DNA of 37,957 nt, taken from Phytophthora quininea. Its lineage: Eukaryota > Oomycota > Peronosporomycetes > Peronosporales > Peronosporaceae. Position numbers and translations under genes: made by a program. Positions within the stretch are counted from its first letter, which is position 1. Each line of letters begins with the position of its first letter. The stretch is from assembly GCA_011947345.1 (NCBI GenBank), contig JAAVTG010000165.1:1-37957 (forward strand), in the 5' to 3' direction. Below, piece by piece: positions 20,585 through 32,038 of the stretch. A model generated the notes under the pieces. That model was given only the letters and a program-made list of their open reading frames with translations. It was not told where the DNA came from and did not search any database.

Positions 20585-22226
20585 TTAAGCACGCATGTTA
20601 AATACAGTTTTGGTCCAGCCATCCTGGCTGGGCACGAGCTCGAGCACCGAGTGGAACGGGATCTCCAAGTCCGGGCTGTTTTCGATAGGAGCACCGAGGA
20701 AGTACGAGTAGAGCACCTGCAGCGTCGAGATGTGCGAGACGACCAGCACGGGGCCAGTGTGTTGTTCGATGTCGATCAGTACTGGCTCCAGGCGCAGCAT
20801 CAGATCTTGATACGACTCCCCACCGGGGAAGCGCGTACGCCACGGGTCTTTCTCGAAGGCTGTGTAGGCCTCAGGCATCAGCTCTTGCATCTGCTCCATC
20901 GTCATTCCGTAGCATTCGCCTTTGTCCAGCGGATTCAGCGTCGCAATTTGCACTGCAGCAGTCAAAAGAACAATCAAATTAGCATCGAGTATCAAGACAT
21001 CAGGCAACATGGCGTATCAACGCACTTCGCTTGCCCTCGGAGATGAATCCCGCAGTTTCCGCGGCACGTGGCAGGGTGGAAGTCATAGTGAGGCATTCGG
21101 TGGGGTTGTCTTCGAGTATAATGCCTTCGTTCTCCATCCACACTTTTGTGCGCTGCTTCACAAACTCTCCAACGCGGTAGGCAAAGTCCATGCCAAGCGG
21201 ACTAAGCCTTGCCGAGCGCGGAGCGACACACGGATCTTTAATCAGAGCGCGAAAGTCGCGCCTCACTTCGTTGCAGTGACCAGCGCGTACGAGCCAGATA
21301 GGGCGGTGCTCAATGTGGAAGCTCAGCATGTACGGCAAGATGGACTTGGCCACGTGGCCGTAAATACCTTTGGCATGCACTTTGGACTGCATGTCAAACA
21401 GTTTGATGTAGCTGCAGTCTTCTGCGTCCTCCAGCGCTTCATAGGCTGCTTCGTAATTCTTCAGTCTCTGCTTCAAGTCGTTCATGGCTTCTTCCTCCGG
21501 CATGCTGCTGTAGTCCGGACTGCACTCCACTTTCTGTCGGATATTGGCGTTAATCACGGCCTCACTAGTGCAGATGCTCTCCACAAAGACGACGTGGACA
21601 CTGGTCTTGTGTTCCACCGCAAAGGTATTGAACGTATCTCTCAGCACTTGGCGTCTCTTCTTAGTTGTGTTGGTGGCGTCAAACACAGCTACATCCCCCT
21701 TTCTCTCCATTCCCCCGCGAACCAGCGCTGCACCTGCTTCAGCGACTCGAGCGCCAAGAGCTCTCGCTCCTCTTTAGCCCGAGCGTTGTTGGGGTCAAAG
21801 AACGTGTGATCCTGCACCCCCATGGACTTGGCTCGACGGAGCTGTCCCACATTAAACACCTCGCACTTGAGACCTTTCCAGCAGAAAAACTTCCAGAGCT
21901 TCTTGGCGATGAACGACTTGCCTCGAGCAGGCAGCCCCACCATGACCAGCACCAGTTTGTCGGCGCTGGGGTGAACTTCTGGCGTTCCGAAAAGAGTGGA
22001 CGGTTGTGCTCTCTACTGTCTCTGCGGCTGAGGTTCTTAAGCGGCGACGGGACGGTGAAGGTCACGGTCTTGTAGTCCATCGAGTCGGGGCCTCCGGGGA
22101 CGGCGGCTTGGGTTCTGGCTCGGCTGTGTGCTCTACATGAACTGCTAGAGACGCGGAGGTGGAGGATGCCTGCGCCTGCGTGCTGGGGGAGCCGTTCGGA
22201 GACGACAGCGGCTCCACGGGCCCCAT
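20585..22226 (-). CDS. 6-phosphofructo-2-kinase/fructose-2,6-bisphosphatase with altered RHG motif
   Basis: Bifunctional enzyme setting fructose-2,6-bisphosphate. Exon 1 is 22226-21026 and exon 2 is 20952-20585 (intron GTGCGT...CTGCAG). A Ser/Pro-rich leader precedes the kinase domain: P-loop VMVGLPARGKSF, FFDPNNARAKEERELLALES, VAVFDATNTTKKRR, VFVESICTSEAVINANI and PDYSSMPEEEAMNDLKQR. The phosphatase half follows with MTSTLPRAAETAGF, DKGECYGMTMEQMQ, FPGGESYQDLMLRLEPV and VVSHISTLQVLYSYFLG. Where the family has the catalytic LxRHGE, this protein reads LVRAGHC: Arg and Gly are kept but the phospho-accepting His is Ala. The second His (SHIST) and the acid (GEC) remain. Missing bases at runs 22087-22090, 21968-21971 and 21712-21716 explain the frame changes and give 524 codons. 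The ATG at 22226 is the first plausible start; an upstream exon is possible. Confidence 0.85.
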
Positions 22227-23095
22227 GTTGAAGCGGTTTCTTCGGTGTCTGCTTGGGGTCCAGACGGCGTCTTTCCGAATGACTGAGGATTTCAAGGGAC
22301 ACTACATAGCGGTTTTGACAAGGTTTACAACAAGTTTGAATAACGTATGTCGTAGAAGATTCTGTGGGTCTTGAAAGGTAGTTCTGTAAAGTAGCGCCGG
22401 AATATAATTTGCGAGGAAATAGTGGATATACTTTGTAAAAGTAATCAAAGATCTTGAAGAGAATATGATTAAGGAAGTACTGTGCACTTGTGAAAGTAGC
22501 GCCGGACCACAAGAATTTCTTCACAAATTGCGAAAACGCTGCCACCGGAATCTTCAACGAGATGGGCCAGCAGGTCCCTCGCGACTCCCTCGTAGCTCCC
22601 CCTGCCTGCACTTCTCGCGGTCGGAACACAAGCGCGTCTACAGTGGAGCTCCTGCAGTTAGCTATGGCGTCTGGAGATGCCTGCGGAATTGGTAAATTCG
22701 TATACTGGGTGCCGTCAACAAACTGGCGTTCGAGCCTATCGGTGTCTATCGTCAGAGCTTATTTCCTGACAGACGCCAACGCAACGCCAGGGTATCTACG
22801 GTAGCAAGCAAGCGGCCATCCTGAATGCTGGGGAGGTTGTGTGACACTGATCAGGGAAGATAATGACCGTAGTGCTGGCGTTCGCACTCGACGCTGACCG
22901 ATAGCGTTTGATCAGATCGTCAAAGTTGGTGGGAAACATGCTGACCCCAGTTGATGGAGTTTCTACGAAGTTTGTCGTCAAAAACAGAGGTGGAAGCATT
23001 TATCGACTTGCTGGCAGCTTGAAATGATGCTTATAAAAAAGTCGCGGCAATTGCATTGTTAGGTTTAGCGGAAACCTCGAGTGGATTGGTGGTGT
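22227..23095. other. Gene-poor region upstream of PFKFB
   Basis: About 870 bp, AT-richer than its neighbours. ORFs here (for example minus 22796-22999) show no recognisable domain. The 11-mer GTAGCGCCGGA occurs twice, near 22393 and 22496, in otherwise unlike contexts, possibly remnants of a mobile element. The PFKFB promoter should lie in its left part. Confidence 0.3.
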
Positions 23096-23135
23096 AAAGG
23101 AAAGGGAAAGGAAGTACATTTTCGCGTAGCCGAAG

Positions 23136-25264
23136 TTATGCGTGCGCTAGACTCAATTTAGCTAGTCGGCAGCATAGAGTGGTGTCCGCATATGTCGGGT
23201 CTCCCTTTGCTGGAAGTGCGTCCTGGATAGATGTTGTGAGTCTCCTCCATGTCAGTTTATCCGAAGCGAGTAGTCGTAGTTCATCGAGGTCCTGTGCGGT
23301 GCGAAGTCGGTAACCGCAGCCGCTTGAGACTAGGTCTGCGTCAAGAACGGTCGGTAGAGTCGTGCGTGGACGGCCACGCCATGTTCCTGTGTTGCTTGGT
23401 TCGAAATAAGCGGCCATTTGTGTGTACGCGGGAATGTCGGGACGGCGTAAGATGTGACCAAAGAGGCCCCATCGAGCAGCCGTAATCTTGTGACGGAGCG
23501 GGCGTTCGTTGCAGGTGTCGTATAGGGTCGGGTTGGACATGTGGCGGGGATAGCGAATGTTGAGGACTTTGCGTAGCTGGCGGCGGTGAAAGCTCTCCAG
23601 TCCATGAAGTTCCGATGTCGTGAGAGCCCATGTGCCGCTGTTGTAGAGCAATATTGGCAGAACGTAGCAGTTGTAGAGTCGGATCCGAGTTTCGTCGCTG
23701 GTGTAGTGCGGTCGGAGCCACACTGTCCATAGTCTTGTGAGTGCTGCTGCTGCTAGAGTTTTGCGTCGGCTGACGTCTTCGCCATCGCCGAGGAGCGATC
23801 CAAGTTTCTTGGTCAGTCGCCACCCCTCGTCCGCTGCTCGGGTCCTGGGAGTTTCTCCTGTCGGAGTGACATGGCGCTCGAGCTTAGTGATCTCCGTCTT
23901 GGAGACATTCATTTGGAGAGACCAACGGGCGAGGATGTCTGGCGCTCGTTCGAGGATGAGGTCGATGATTGCTGGGTCATGGCAGATAAAATCTGCGTCG
24001 TCAGCGTATACCACCATTTGTTCCAGGAGCGGGTATGGTACTGGTAATTCCTTTGCTACATCGCGGAGAGCCGCTTCTAAATACACTACAAACAAAACTG
24101 GTGAGAGTGAGTCGCCTTGGGGGTACCTGTGTTGCTTTCGAAGGGGTCCATTGCTTGGCCGCCGTTGACTCGAAGAGCCAAGGTTGTATTGGCTAGAAGA
24201 AGCTTGATAAGCCTGATGTCATCGTCGGTCAGAAATTCTTCGAGTGTCGAGATGAGCTTGGTCCGGTCTATGGTGTCGAAGGCTCTAGAGAGGTCGATGC
24301 CGAGAACATGGATAGTTTCCTTGAAGCGTTGCGTCCGGGCGCACAGCCAACGGTGCGTCCAGACGGCGTCGGCCGTGTTTCGTGCTTTTCTAAAACCACT
24401 TTGATGCGGAGATAGAAAACCATTGACGGCGGGCGAGATTCGGTTGAGAACGAGTAGCGAGATGGCCTTGCGGATGCTATTGAGGAGGACGATGGGTCGA
24501 AGACTGGAACATTCCCCTCGCGGTTTGTTTGGTTTCGGGAGACATAACAGTGTTCCTTCGCCGAGGTCCAGTGGTTCCCCTCGTTCGAAACTTGCATTTA
24601 GAAGAGCCGCAAGCTGAGGTGCGAGTACGTCTGCGCCGTATTTGAGAGTTTCTGCTGGGATAGAGTCTGGTCCGCTGGCGCGACGGTTGTTTAGTTTTCG
24701 AAGAGCAAACGCGAGTTCGTCTGCAGTGATGGGGCGGTCGAGAGCCCGCGCTTCGGGATCTGGCCTGATGCGTTGTCGAGTCGGAAGAGCAAATTGTTTC
24801 TTGAAGTGTTCACAGACAAGTTGGTGAGTAGTTAGTTGATGTAGGATATACTTACCTTCCATGTCTGTGATGAGTAATGGCTCTGTGCGTCGTGGGCGGA
24901 TTGCTCGTATCGCCTCGTAGAATTGAGCAGTATGATTGAGGCTCTCAATTCGGGCAATTTTGTCGTCCAGTTCCATGTTAGCCAGGTCGCGGCATCGAAA
25001 GCGGATCTGGTGAAGAATCGAATTCCGTTCGCGTCGAAGAGCTGTTGTGTTAGCTTTGCGGTCATTGTAGATTCGTAGCTGGAGTTCTCGTTGGCGGGCT
25101 GTAAGTTCACGGAGGACCACGTCGTCATATCTGTGGTGTCGTTTGCGCGGAGTGGCGAAGTCAACAGTTGCTTCGGCTGGTGGTGTAAGTCGTGTGGAAA
25201 TTAAAGCAACCTGATGTAAACCTGATGTATTGGGAAAGAAAGCCTTCAAGCTTGACGAAGGCAT
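23136..25264 (-). mobile_element. 5'-truncated non-LTR retrotransposon (LINE) reverse transcriptase
   Basis: Reverse transcriptase of the non-LTR type. The thumb-proximal N-terminal region is followed by LPKPNKPRGECSSLRPIVLL, LSPHQSGFRKARNTADAV, LGIDLSRAFDTIDRTKL, GTPQGDSLSPVLFVVY and the catalytic YADDADF. A C-terminal region follows with WGLFGHILRRPDIPAY, typical of LINE ORF2 tails. The frame changes at the C run 24119-24123 (G on the plus strand), within the GTPQGDS motif; one extra base restores continuity. No endonuclease domain is found upstream of the Met at 25264, so the copy is 5'-truncated, the usual LINE outcome. A pyrimidine-rich 3' end (minus strand, near 23095-23115) may be its tail. 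Clade (CR1/Jockey-like or other) was not determined. Confidence 0.85.
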
Positions 25265-25319
25265 AATCGAACACCGAGTGGTTTCTTGGAGCAGTAGTTG
25301 CTAATTTCCAGAATTTGCT

Positions 25320-26462
25320 TTTGTAGGTGTTTGAAAAAAGAAAGGTTGGCGGCTGGAAGGATCCGTTCGTGGCGATTCATGATCAATTCCTGGGGAACTG
25401 GGTAACCAAAGGCTATCCGCTTAGCGACTACGTGCCTAGTCGCTAATGATCTGGCAGATTTGCACCAGGAGCTGGATCGTGTGGATCGAACGAACAGCCA
25501 AGCTGCGGGGGGCAAGACGGAAAGCCGAACGAAGCAGTAATTATTCAGCTGTGAGCTCGTACAAATGGTCAGAGATCTTGGTCATACCGAAGCCCTGACG
25601 GAGACACTGACTGTGCTCTTTCACGAAATCAAGCAAAAACTCTTATACGAAACAAGCAGCCGTCAGGTATTTCCACAATACTCGTGGTTTATTGCTCGCT
25701 ATGATGTGAAGTCCAGCGACAATTCGTTGCCGTGGCTCGTTTCAGGGGTCCGCAAAATGGATTGTGTGATTGCCGATATTGTCAATCCCAATACCTGATT
25801 GTGGGAAGATCGGCAATCACAATCACGGATTTTCCCCTCGGCCCTATCAGGTTTTACTGCTGTTAGAGCCGCAGAGGAAAATTGCTGGCCTCCTGGACGA
25901 AATGACCGCGCTTGATGTCATCACTGGTAAACTCCAGCGCAACGACATGACTGTGGCCACTGTTCGCGACATTTTTGACATTGTGCTAGACGACGACCAT
26001 GGCATGGAGAAGTATCTTGCCCCGGATGCGGATATTGTCGAGTCTGGAACGTTTGATAGCGGGCTGGCTAAAATTCAAGCTGGCGTAGAGACCTCCTTGT
26101 TGCGAAACGAGCAAAAGGCGTTGCATCGTCTCACTACAACCTCACCGGATCCGGATCAATCACCAGCAGCTCTTGTTGAGACAGCTACAGCAAGGTCAAT
26201 ACGGAAGCGCGCCGCTGATGCTCTGGATGAGAAGCTCAAGAAAAATCACGCCGACGCAGCCTGGATTCCTGCGACCACCGTAGTTGCTGAGCGCTTTTTC
26301 TCGACCGTTAAAAGCACTGTCGGGTATTTGAGAAAGTGCCTGAGCCACGAAAACCTCGAAATGATCATGTACTTGAAGCTAAACTGGGACTTAGTTACGC
26401 TTGCGGACGTGTTGAAGACCGTTGAGCGAGCCAAACACATTAGCGATGCAGTACTTGTGTAA
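25320..26462 (+). mobile_element. Degenerate hAT-family transposase relic
   Basis: Plus-strand coding remnants interrupted by stops and frame changes. The last piece (25770-26462) ends with VVAERFFSTVKSTVGYLRK and LSHENLEMIMYLKLNWDLV, the pattern of the hAT C-terminal dimerisation domain. Upstream pieces (about 25327-25445 and 25565-25797) read like transposase-body fragments, such as GGWKDPFVAIHDQF. No N-terminal BED finger or terminal inverted repeats were located. The LINE abuts its 5' side, suggesting insertion into or beside the older hAT element. Confidence 0.6.
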
Positions 26463-27026
26463 TAGATTGCAATCATTGATTGTTCCAGATCGAAGCAGTC
26501 AATCAATATAAAATCTATATTGACGGACCCTGGGCTCGTTTGGCAAGACTACATGGGGAAGTATTTGAACGCTTGTGTCGTACGTTTCTTCATTGACGTA
26601 ACTTGGAGATTTGGTATGAGGTGCATTCTCACCCGAACGTCGTTTTGGAGGATCCCATGTCGGCCCTGCTTCATAACGTGCAAGTACAGCACGAACAGGT
26701 TTCTTTTCGAGTATTTGTACAAGCAAAGGAAGAGCAACAGAGCGCCGATGAAGTGTCGATTGCAGACGCTTGTCGTCTGCAGCAGCTCAAGAATATGACG
26801 AGGAGTGACATCTACCGTTAAAGTGCGCGCATTTCCCAGCGCAGCGATCGAGTCTTAGAAGAAGGTAACAACGTTCACGAAGAAATTGATGCCATATACT
26901 AAATGCATTTTTATATTGCAATTTTATAATACCGCGTTCTTGCGTCGATAAAGCCCAATCGGCATCTTTCCACACCTGTAGCACCCTCCAGAGTCGTCCA
27001 GAGTCGCCCCGCATCCCCAAGAGCCC
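26463..27026. other. Spacer between hAT relic and ARM gene
   Basis: About 560 bp. A plus-strand ORF at 26603-26821 has a charged C-terminal half but no recognised domain and may be a gene fragment. The right end is the ARM gene promoter; no clear initiator was seen. The stretch 26890-26935 is AT-rich. Confidence 0.3.
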
Positions 27027-29336
27027 ATGGCCAGTATCCCCCAGTTGGTGCTGTCACTCTGTGGCCACAACACAGACAAGCAAACCGCGAGCCAGCAACT
27101 CTGGAACCTGTCGACGGGCTCCGTCCACCGACAGTCGATTGCTGCAGCAGGAGGGGTCCCGCCGTTGGTGGCGCTGCTCCAAGATAGCAGCGCCGTTGTG
27201 AAGGCGAACGCTGCGGCCACTCTACGCAACCTGGCGCTGGAAGAGAGCCTCCGCCCAGAGATCGTCAAAGCCGGCGGCATCGAGCCGCTGCTCAAGATGG
27301 TTCGTCACGGGATCCCGGAGCAGAGACAACACGCAGCAGGAGCCATGAAGAATTTGTCGGCACTGGCAAAGGACCAGGAAGCCATGCTGATCCCAGTCAC
27401 AATCCCAGTGCTGGTCGGGTTTGTTCGGTTCGGAGACACCGAGCAGGCGACTACGTCGGCCGAATTGCTGCGGAATTTGTCGTCGAAAACAGAGTTGAAA
27501 GTGACGCTAGGGAAGGTTGGAGCGATCAAAGCTTTTGTGGAGCTGCTGACGTCTGGAAACGATGCGCAGAAAGAAATCGCGGCGGTCGCATTGTGGAATT
27601 TAGCGATGAACTCGGCCAACCGAGTGGCCATCACAGCTTCCGGTGGACTGCCACCGCTGGTGAAGTTGCTGCTGGTTGGAACGGACGCGCAGATATTCAA
27701 AGCGGCGGGGGCGTTGAGGGCACTCGCATTGTATGAAACAAACCAAATTGAAATTGTTGCGGAAGGCGGACTGCCACCACTGGTGCGGTTGCTGCGCTTT
27801 GGAAATGACTCGCAAAAAGAAGTGGCTGCTGCTGTACTATGGAATTTGTCAGTGATGGCAGATAACCGAGTGGCGATTGCAAAAGCCGGCGCCATCCCAC
27901 CACTTGTGGATTTGGTGCGCAGCGGTAGTTCTACGCAGAGGGGAAATGCTGCAGTGGTGCTGCGGAAACTATCAGCTACTGCAAGTAATAAAGTTGAAAT
28001 CGCAGCTGCGAATGGTATACCCGCGTTGGTGGCATTGGCGCGTTCTGGCACCAGTAGCCAGAAGGAAGACGCCGCAGCTACTCTGTGGAATCTGTCAGTG
28101 GTCCCCAAGAACAGAGCGTCAATTACGGGAGCAGGCGGCATTCAAGTGCTAGTGGAGTTACTACGGGATGGAACTCCCAGTCAGAAAGAGAATGCAGCGG
28201 GGTCGTTGAGGAATCTTGCGCTGATCGACATAAATCAAGTCATGATTGCGGCTGCTGGTGGCATTCAACCGTTGGTGGCGTTGGTGCGGGGAGGACTAAA
28301 AATCCAAAAGGAAAACGCCGCTGCTGCCTTGTGCAACTTGTCCCTAAGCGCCAACAACAGAGTCTTGATAACAAACGCGGGCGGCATCACCGCGCTCGTG
28401 GGGTTAATACAGATGGGAAATGACGTTTGCACGGAGAACGCTGTTGGGGCGTTGTGGAATCTCGCATTAACGGAAAGCAATCAAGTGGCGATTGCAGCTG
28501 CAGGGGGCATTCCGGTTTTGTTGTCTTTGATTCGCTCGGGCAGCGAAACCCACAAAGAGAAGGCAGCCGCAGCGTTAATGAATATCTCTAAGGCAAGGGC
28601 CAACCAGCGAGACATCGCAGTGGCTGATGGGATCCCTGCGTTAGTGGGGCTGCTTCAACGAGGCAGCAAGATCCAACAAGAACACGCAGCAGCCGTGCTG
28701 TGGAATCTATCGGTGGATGACAGCAACAAGAAGATGATTGCAGCAGCTGGCGCCATCTCGATGCTGATTACGATGGTCTGCGAAGGAAGCGACGCTCAGA
28801 AAACGAATGCTTCGGGCGTGCTGTGGGGGCTCTCGGTGAACCGCGGCAACAAAATCTCGATTTCAAAGGCAGGTGGCATTGTGCCATTAATGACGCTGCT
28901 ACAACGTGGCAATGACGTTCAAAAAGAAAACGCCTCGGGAGTGTTGTGGGGTCTAGCGATGGTCGCTGACAGTGCCTCCATCATCATCAAAGCTGACGGT
29001 GTTGCAACGCTCATGAAGTTGGTTCGGAATGGGAACGACGTCCAGAAGGACAATGCGTCGGGTGCGCTGTGGAGTTTGTCTGTTCATGCGAAGGATGTAG
29101 CTGCTATCGCGAATGAGATGGACGTTTCCGTCTTGGTGGCGTTGGTGAGGAGCGGCAGCGAAGTGCAAAAGGAAAATGCGTCAGGGGTATTGTGGAGTCT
29201 CTCATTGAACAGCAACAACCGACGCATGCTCGAAGTTGCTGGCGCGGTCGATGTGCTCGCTGTGCTGGTAGAAAGCGATAACGACACTCAGAAACAAAAT
29301 GCCAGCGGGGCTCTAGCGAGCTTGAAAGGCCGATGA
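27027..29336 (+). CDS. Armadillo-repeat protein (Vac8-like), intact
   Basis: Uninterrupted 769-residue ORF made almost wholly of about 18 armadillo repeats of 41 residues (123 bp period). The repeat core is QKENAAxALWNLS, with AGGIxxLVxLLRxG between repeats. Repeats are very regular, especially the last five, which share NASGVLWGLS. Such solenoids bind partner proteins; Vac8 anchors at the vacuole through N-terminal lipidation, but here the N-terminus MASIPQLVLSLCGHNTD lacks an N-myristoylation Gly2, so localisation is uncertain. No F-box, kinase or other domain is fused. It is followed after only 77 bp by a second ARM gene on the same strand, clearly a tandem duplicate by content and by the shared IPQLV start. 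Function in the cell is unknown. Confidence 0.85.
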   Translation: MASIPQLVLSLCGHNTDKQTASQQLWNLSTGSVHRQSIAAAGGVPPLVALLQDSSAVVKANAAATLRNLALEESLRPEIVKAGGIEPLLKMVRHGIPEQRQHAAGAMKNLSALAKDQEAMLIPVTIPVLVGFVRFGDTEQATTSAELLRNLSSKTELKVTLGKVGAIKAFVELLTSGNDAQKEIAAVALWNLAMNSANRVAITASGGLPPLVKLLLVGTDAQIFKAAGALRALALYETNQIEIVAEGGLPPLVRLLRFGNDSQKEVAAAVLWNLSVMADNRVAIAKAGAIPPLVDLVRSGSSTQRGNAAVVLRKLSATASNKVEIAAANGIPALVALARSGTSSQKEDAAATLWNLSVVPKNRASITGAGGIQVLVELLRDGTPSQKENAAGSLRNLALIDINQVMIAAAGGIQPLVALVRGGLKIQKENAAAALCNLSLSANNRVLITNAGGITALVGLIQMGNDVCTENAVGALWNLALTESNQVAIAAAGGIPVLLSLIRSGSETHKEKAAAALMNISKARANQRDIAVADGIPALVGLLQRGSKIQQEHAAAVLWNLSVDDSNKKMIAAAGAISMLITMVCEGSDAQKTNASGVLWGLSVNRGNKISISKAGGIVPLMTLLQRGNDVQKENASGVLWGLAMVADSASIIIKADGVATLMKLVRNGNDVQKDNASGALWSLSVHAKDVAAIANEMDVSVLVALVRSGSEVQKENASGVLWSLSLNSNNRRMLEVAGAVDVLAVLVESDNDTQKQNASGALASLKGR

Positions 29337-29413
29337 TATCAGAAAATTGGTTTGCGAGTTTGCAATAAATTGGCAACTTAACTCGTATAACCCTCATTTA
29401 TAATAACTTTTCG

Positions 29414-32038
29414 ATGAGCGGCTCCAATATCCCGCAGCTCGTGGCAAGGGGGCGACCGTCGGCGGGACGAGACCGTCGAGCTGTTGCGCATCTTGTCGAC
29501 CGCAGCTTGCAACCGGAAGGCCATCGCCGCCGCTGGCGGGATTCCAGCCTTGGTGGTTCTGCTGTATGGCACAACAGTCCAACAGACCAAGGCTGCAGCA
29601 ATTCTACGGCTGCTGGCGGTGGACAAGCTCGCCCGACCGGCCATTGTCCAAGCGGAAGCGGTCCCCAGCTGATCAATCTCGCCAGGGCGGGAACTCCAGA
29701 GCAGCAGGAATTGCCAGAGGAACGCTCTCGAATTTGTGCGCAGGAATCAGCGAGCCGACAGTAAAGCTGGTCTGCATTCCGGTTCTGGTGGGGTGCCTCC
29801 GCTTTGGAGATGCGACGCAGAAGGAGGAAGCACTTCGACAGTTGCTCACCTACTCGTGCAATAAGAGTTACAAGGTGGCAATTGCCGAGGCAGGAGCAGA
29901 GCCGTTGAGGAGTTTAGCTCGGGACGGGACGACCACGCAGAAAGCGATGATTGTTGATTTGCTGGACAACTTATCGCTGATGGAGCAAATAGGAGAACTT
30001 CGTGGCCAGGAGAATGCTGTTACGCCAGATAGAGACATTGCACCGCTGATTTCAATGGCATGGCATGGCAACGACATTCAGAAAGACGCGGCACTATCCA
30101 AGTTGCTGACTTTGTCGATGGATGCCATGAAACGAAGTTCTATAGCCAAAGCTGGCGGCATCGAGGTCTTAACAGCATTGCTGCAGTCTGTAAATCATCT
30201 TCTGAAAAAACTACGGGGATGGTGCTATGGAATTTGACGCTGCACGACTTCAACAAGAAGCTCGTGGAAACTGCCGGAGGAATTCCGGTGCTAGTGGAGT
30301 TGCTGAGTGACAGCAATAATGCACTGGGAGAGGTTGCTGCCGCCGTGCTGTCCAATTTGTCGATGATAGCTGACAACCAAGCGTCTATTGCTGAAGCGGG
30401 TGGTATTCCACCGTTGATCATATTAGTGCGTCGTGGAAATGTTGCTCAAAAGAGTACGCCGCAGCGGCTTTGTGGCACCTTTCAGCGAGCCCCCACAATC
30501 GGGAAAGTATTGCTGAAGCACATGGGGTTCCACCACTAATCACATTGCTAGAGTCCAGGAACAATGCTCATTCTAAATGTGCTGCTGGCGCGCTGCGAAA
30601 ATTTGTCACGAAACAACCTCGGTAGAATGCGTATTGCAGGGGCGGGAGGGATCCCTGTATTGTTACAGCTGGCGAAATATGGCGATGATGCTGACAAAGA
30701 GGTCTCTACTGCTATATTATGCAACCTGTCGGCTGTAGGTGAGAACAGCACCGCTATTGTGTCGACAGGCGGAATACGCTCGCTAGTTTCGCTCTTGGAG
30801 ACGGGAAATGACGTTCAGAAAAGGAATGCCGTGGCAGTTTTTCGAAATGTGTGTTCGTTTCCGGATAAAAATGTGGCTATTGTAGCAGCGGGTGGTATAT
30901 CTCCATTAGTGCGGTTAGTTCGCGATGGCAACAACCCCCAGAAAGAGTACAGTGCGTCTACGTTGTGGAATCTATCGGTGGATGCCAATGTTCGAGCTTC
31001 TATTATGGAGAATGGAGGGATCCCACCATTGGTGGACTTGTTAATTCACGGCAGTGAAGCTCAAAAGCTAGCAGCGCGGGGGCGTTGCGGTATTTAACGC
31101 TTATTAACAGCAATCGAGTGGAGATCACCAACGCAGGATGCATCCCGCAGTTTGTTAAAATCTTGCACGATGGGCACAACCCAGGAAACGAAAATGCTGC
31201 TGTTGCATTGTCCCATCTAGCTTTAAATGCTTCCAGTCGAGTGCTGATACGAGCTGCCGGTGGTATACAAGTGTTAGTTGCACTACTACGCGGAGATGGT
31301 TACATATTGAAAGAGAGTGCTGTGATAGCGATACAACATCTTGCGTTGGATGGGCCGAATCAGGTGGTGATCGGTGCCGCGAAAGTAATCCCGCCGTTGT
31401 TCTCGTTAATGCATGATCAAAATGAGATTCTGAAAACCACAGCAGCTGCTGCAATAAGCAAAATCTCTCGAGGAGTACTGGTAACCAACGAATCATTATT
31501 GAGACTGACAGTATCCCAATCTTAGTCGCTCTACTGCGGAACGGCAGTCAAGTACAAAAGCAGCATGCATCTGCTACGTTATGGAATGTATCAGTGGAGG
31601 GCAGTGCAAAAGTGGCCATTGCTGCAGCTGGCGGGATTCCGCCTTGATCGACTTGGTACGCGGTGGTGATGAAGTTCACAAGCAAAACGCCTCGGAGGCT
31701 CTGTGGGGCCTTTCTGTGGATCCTGCCAACAAGATAGCCATTTTCATTGAAGGAGGGATCGCCGTTGGTCTCACTGCTTCGTGACGGTAACGACATCCAG
31801 AAAGAGAACGCGTCTGGGTATTGGGGGTATGGCCATGCATGGCGCTTGCACTGTCGCTATCATAAAGGCTGATGCAATTCCACCGTTAACGACCTTGGCC
31901 AAGCATGGCAACGCTGTTCAGAAAGAGAATGCTGCGGGAGCACTGTGGATTTTGTATCTGCAGTCAAGGAATGTACCGGCCATCGCGCATGCGGTTGATA
32001 TTTCTGCCTTGCCCGAAGTGGCAATGGCGCAGGAGTGA
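29414..32038 (+). CDS. Second armadillo-repeat protein, frame broken (possible pseudogene)
   Basis: Starts MSGSNIPQLVA and encodes about 20 armadillo repeats related to the intact gene upstream, in segments of all three frames. Examples are AAAGGIPALVVLLYGTT, AGGIPVLVELLSDSNNA, AGGISPLVRLVRDGNNPQK and AGGIQVLVALLRGDG. Breaks occur near 29450, 29665, 29700, 30195, 30455, 30600, 31065, 31475, 31645, 31760 and 31815. Several sit in A or G runs and are fixed by one base (30455, AAAA; 30600, AAAA), but others (31760, 31815) need more than a simple run change. Repeats are more divergent than in the first copy. The end, ALPEVAMAQE followed by a stop, cuts a repeat short. Sequence error explains part of the damage; whether the gene is alive is open. 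Confidence 0.6.

Noticed and set aside
22227..22629. N-terminal extension of PFKFB in the long minus-strand ORF up to 22629
   Set aside because: That frame carries unlikely composition and disagrees with the kinase frame; the Met at 22226 in the corrected frame is a sufficient start.
27305..28141. 278-residue antisense ORF in the ARM gene
   Set aside because: Its own 41-residue periodicity mirrors the sense repeats; no independent domain.
27027..29336. 123-bp periodicity as a CRISPR array or satellite
   Set aside because: The period is coding armadillo repeats with diverged third positions; there is no repeat-spacer structure.
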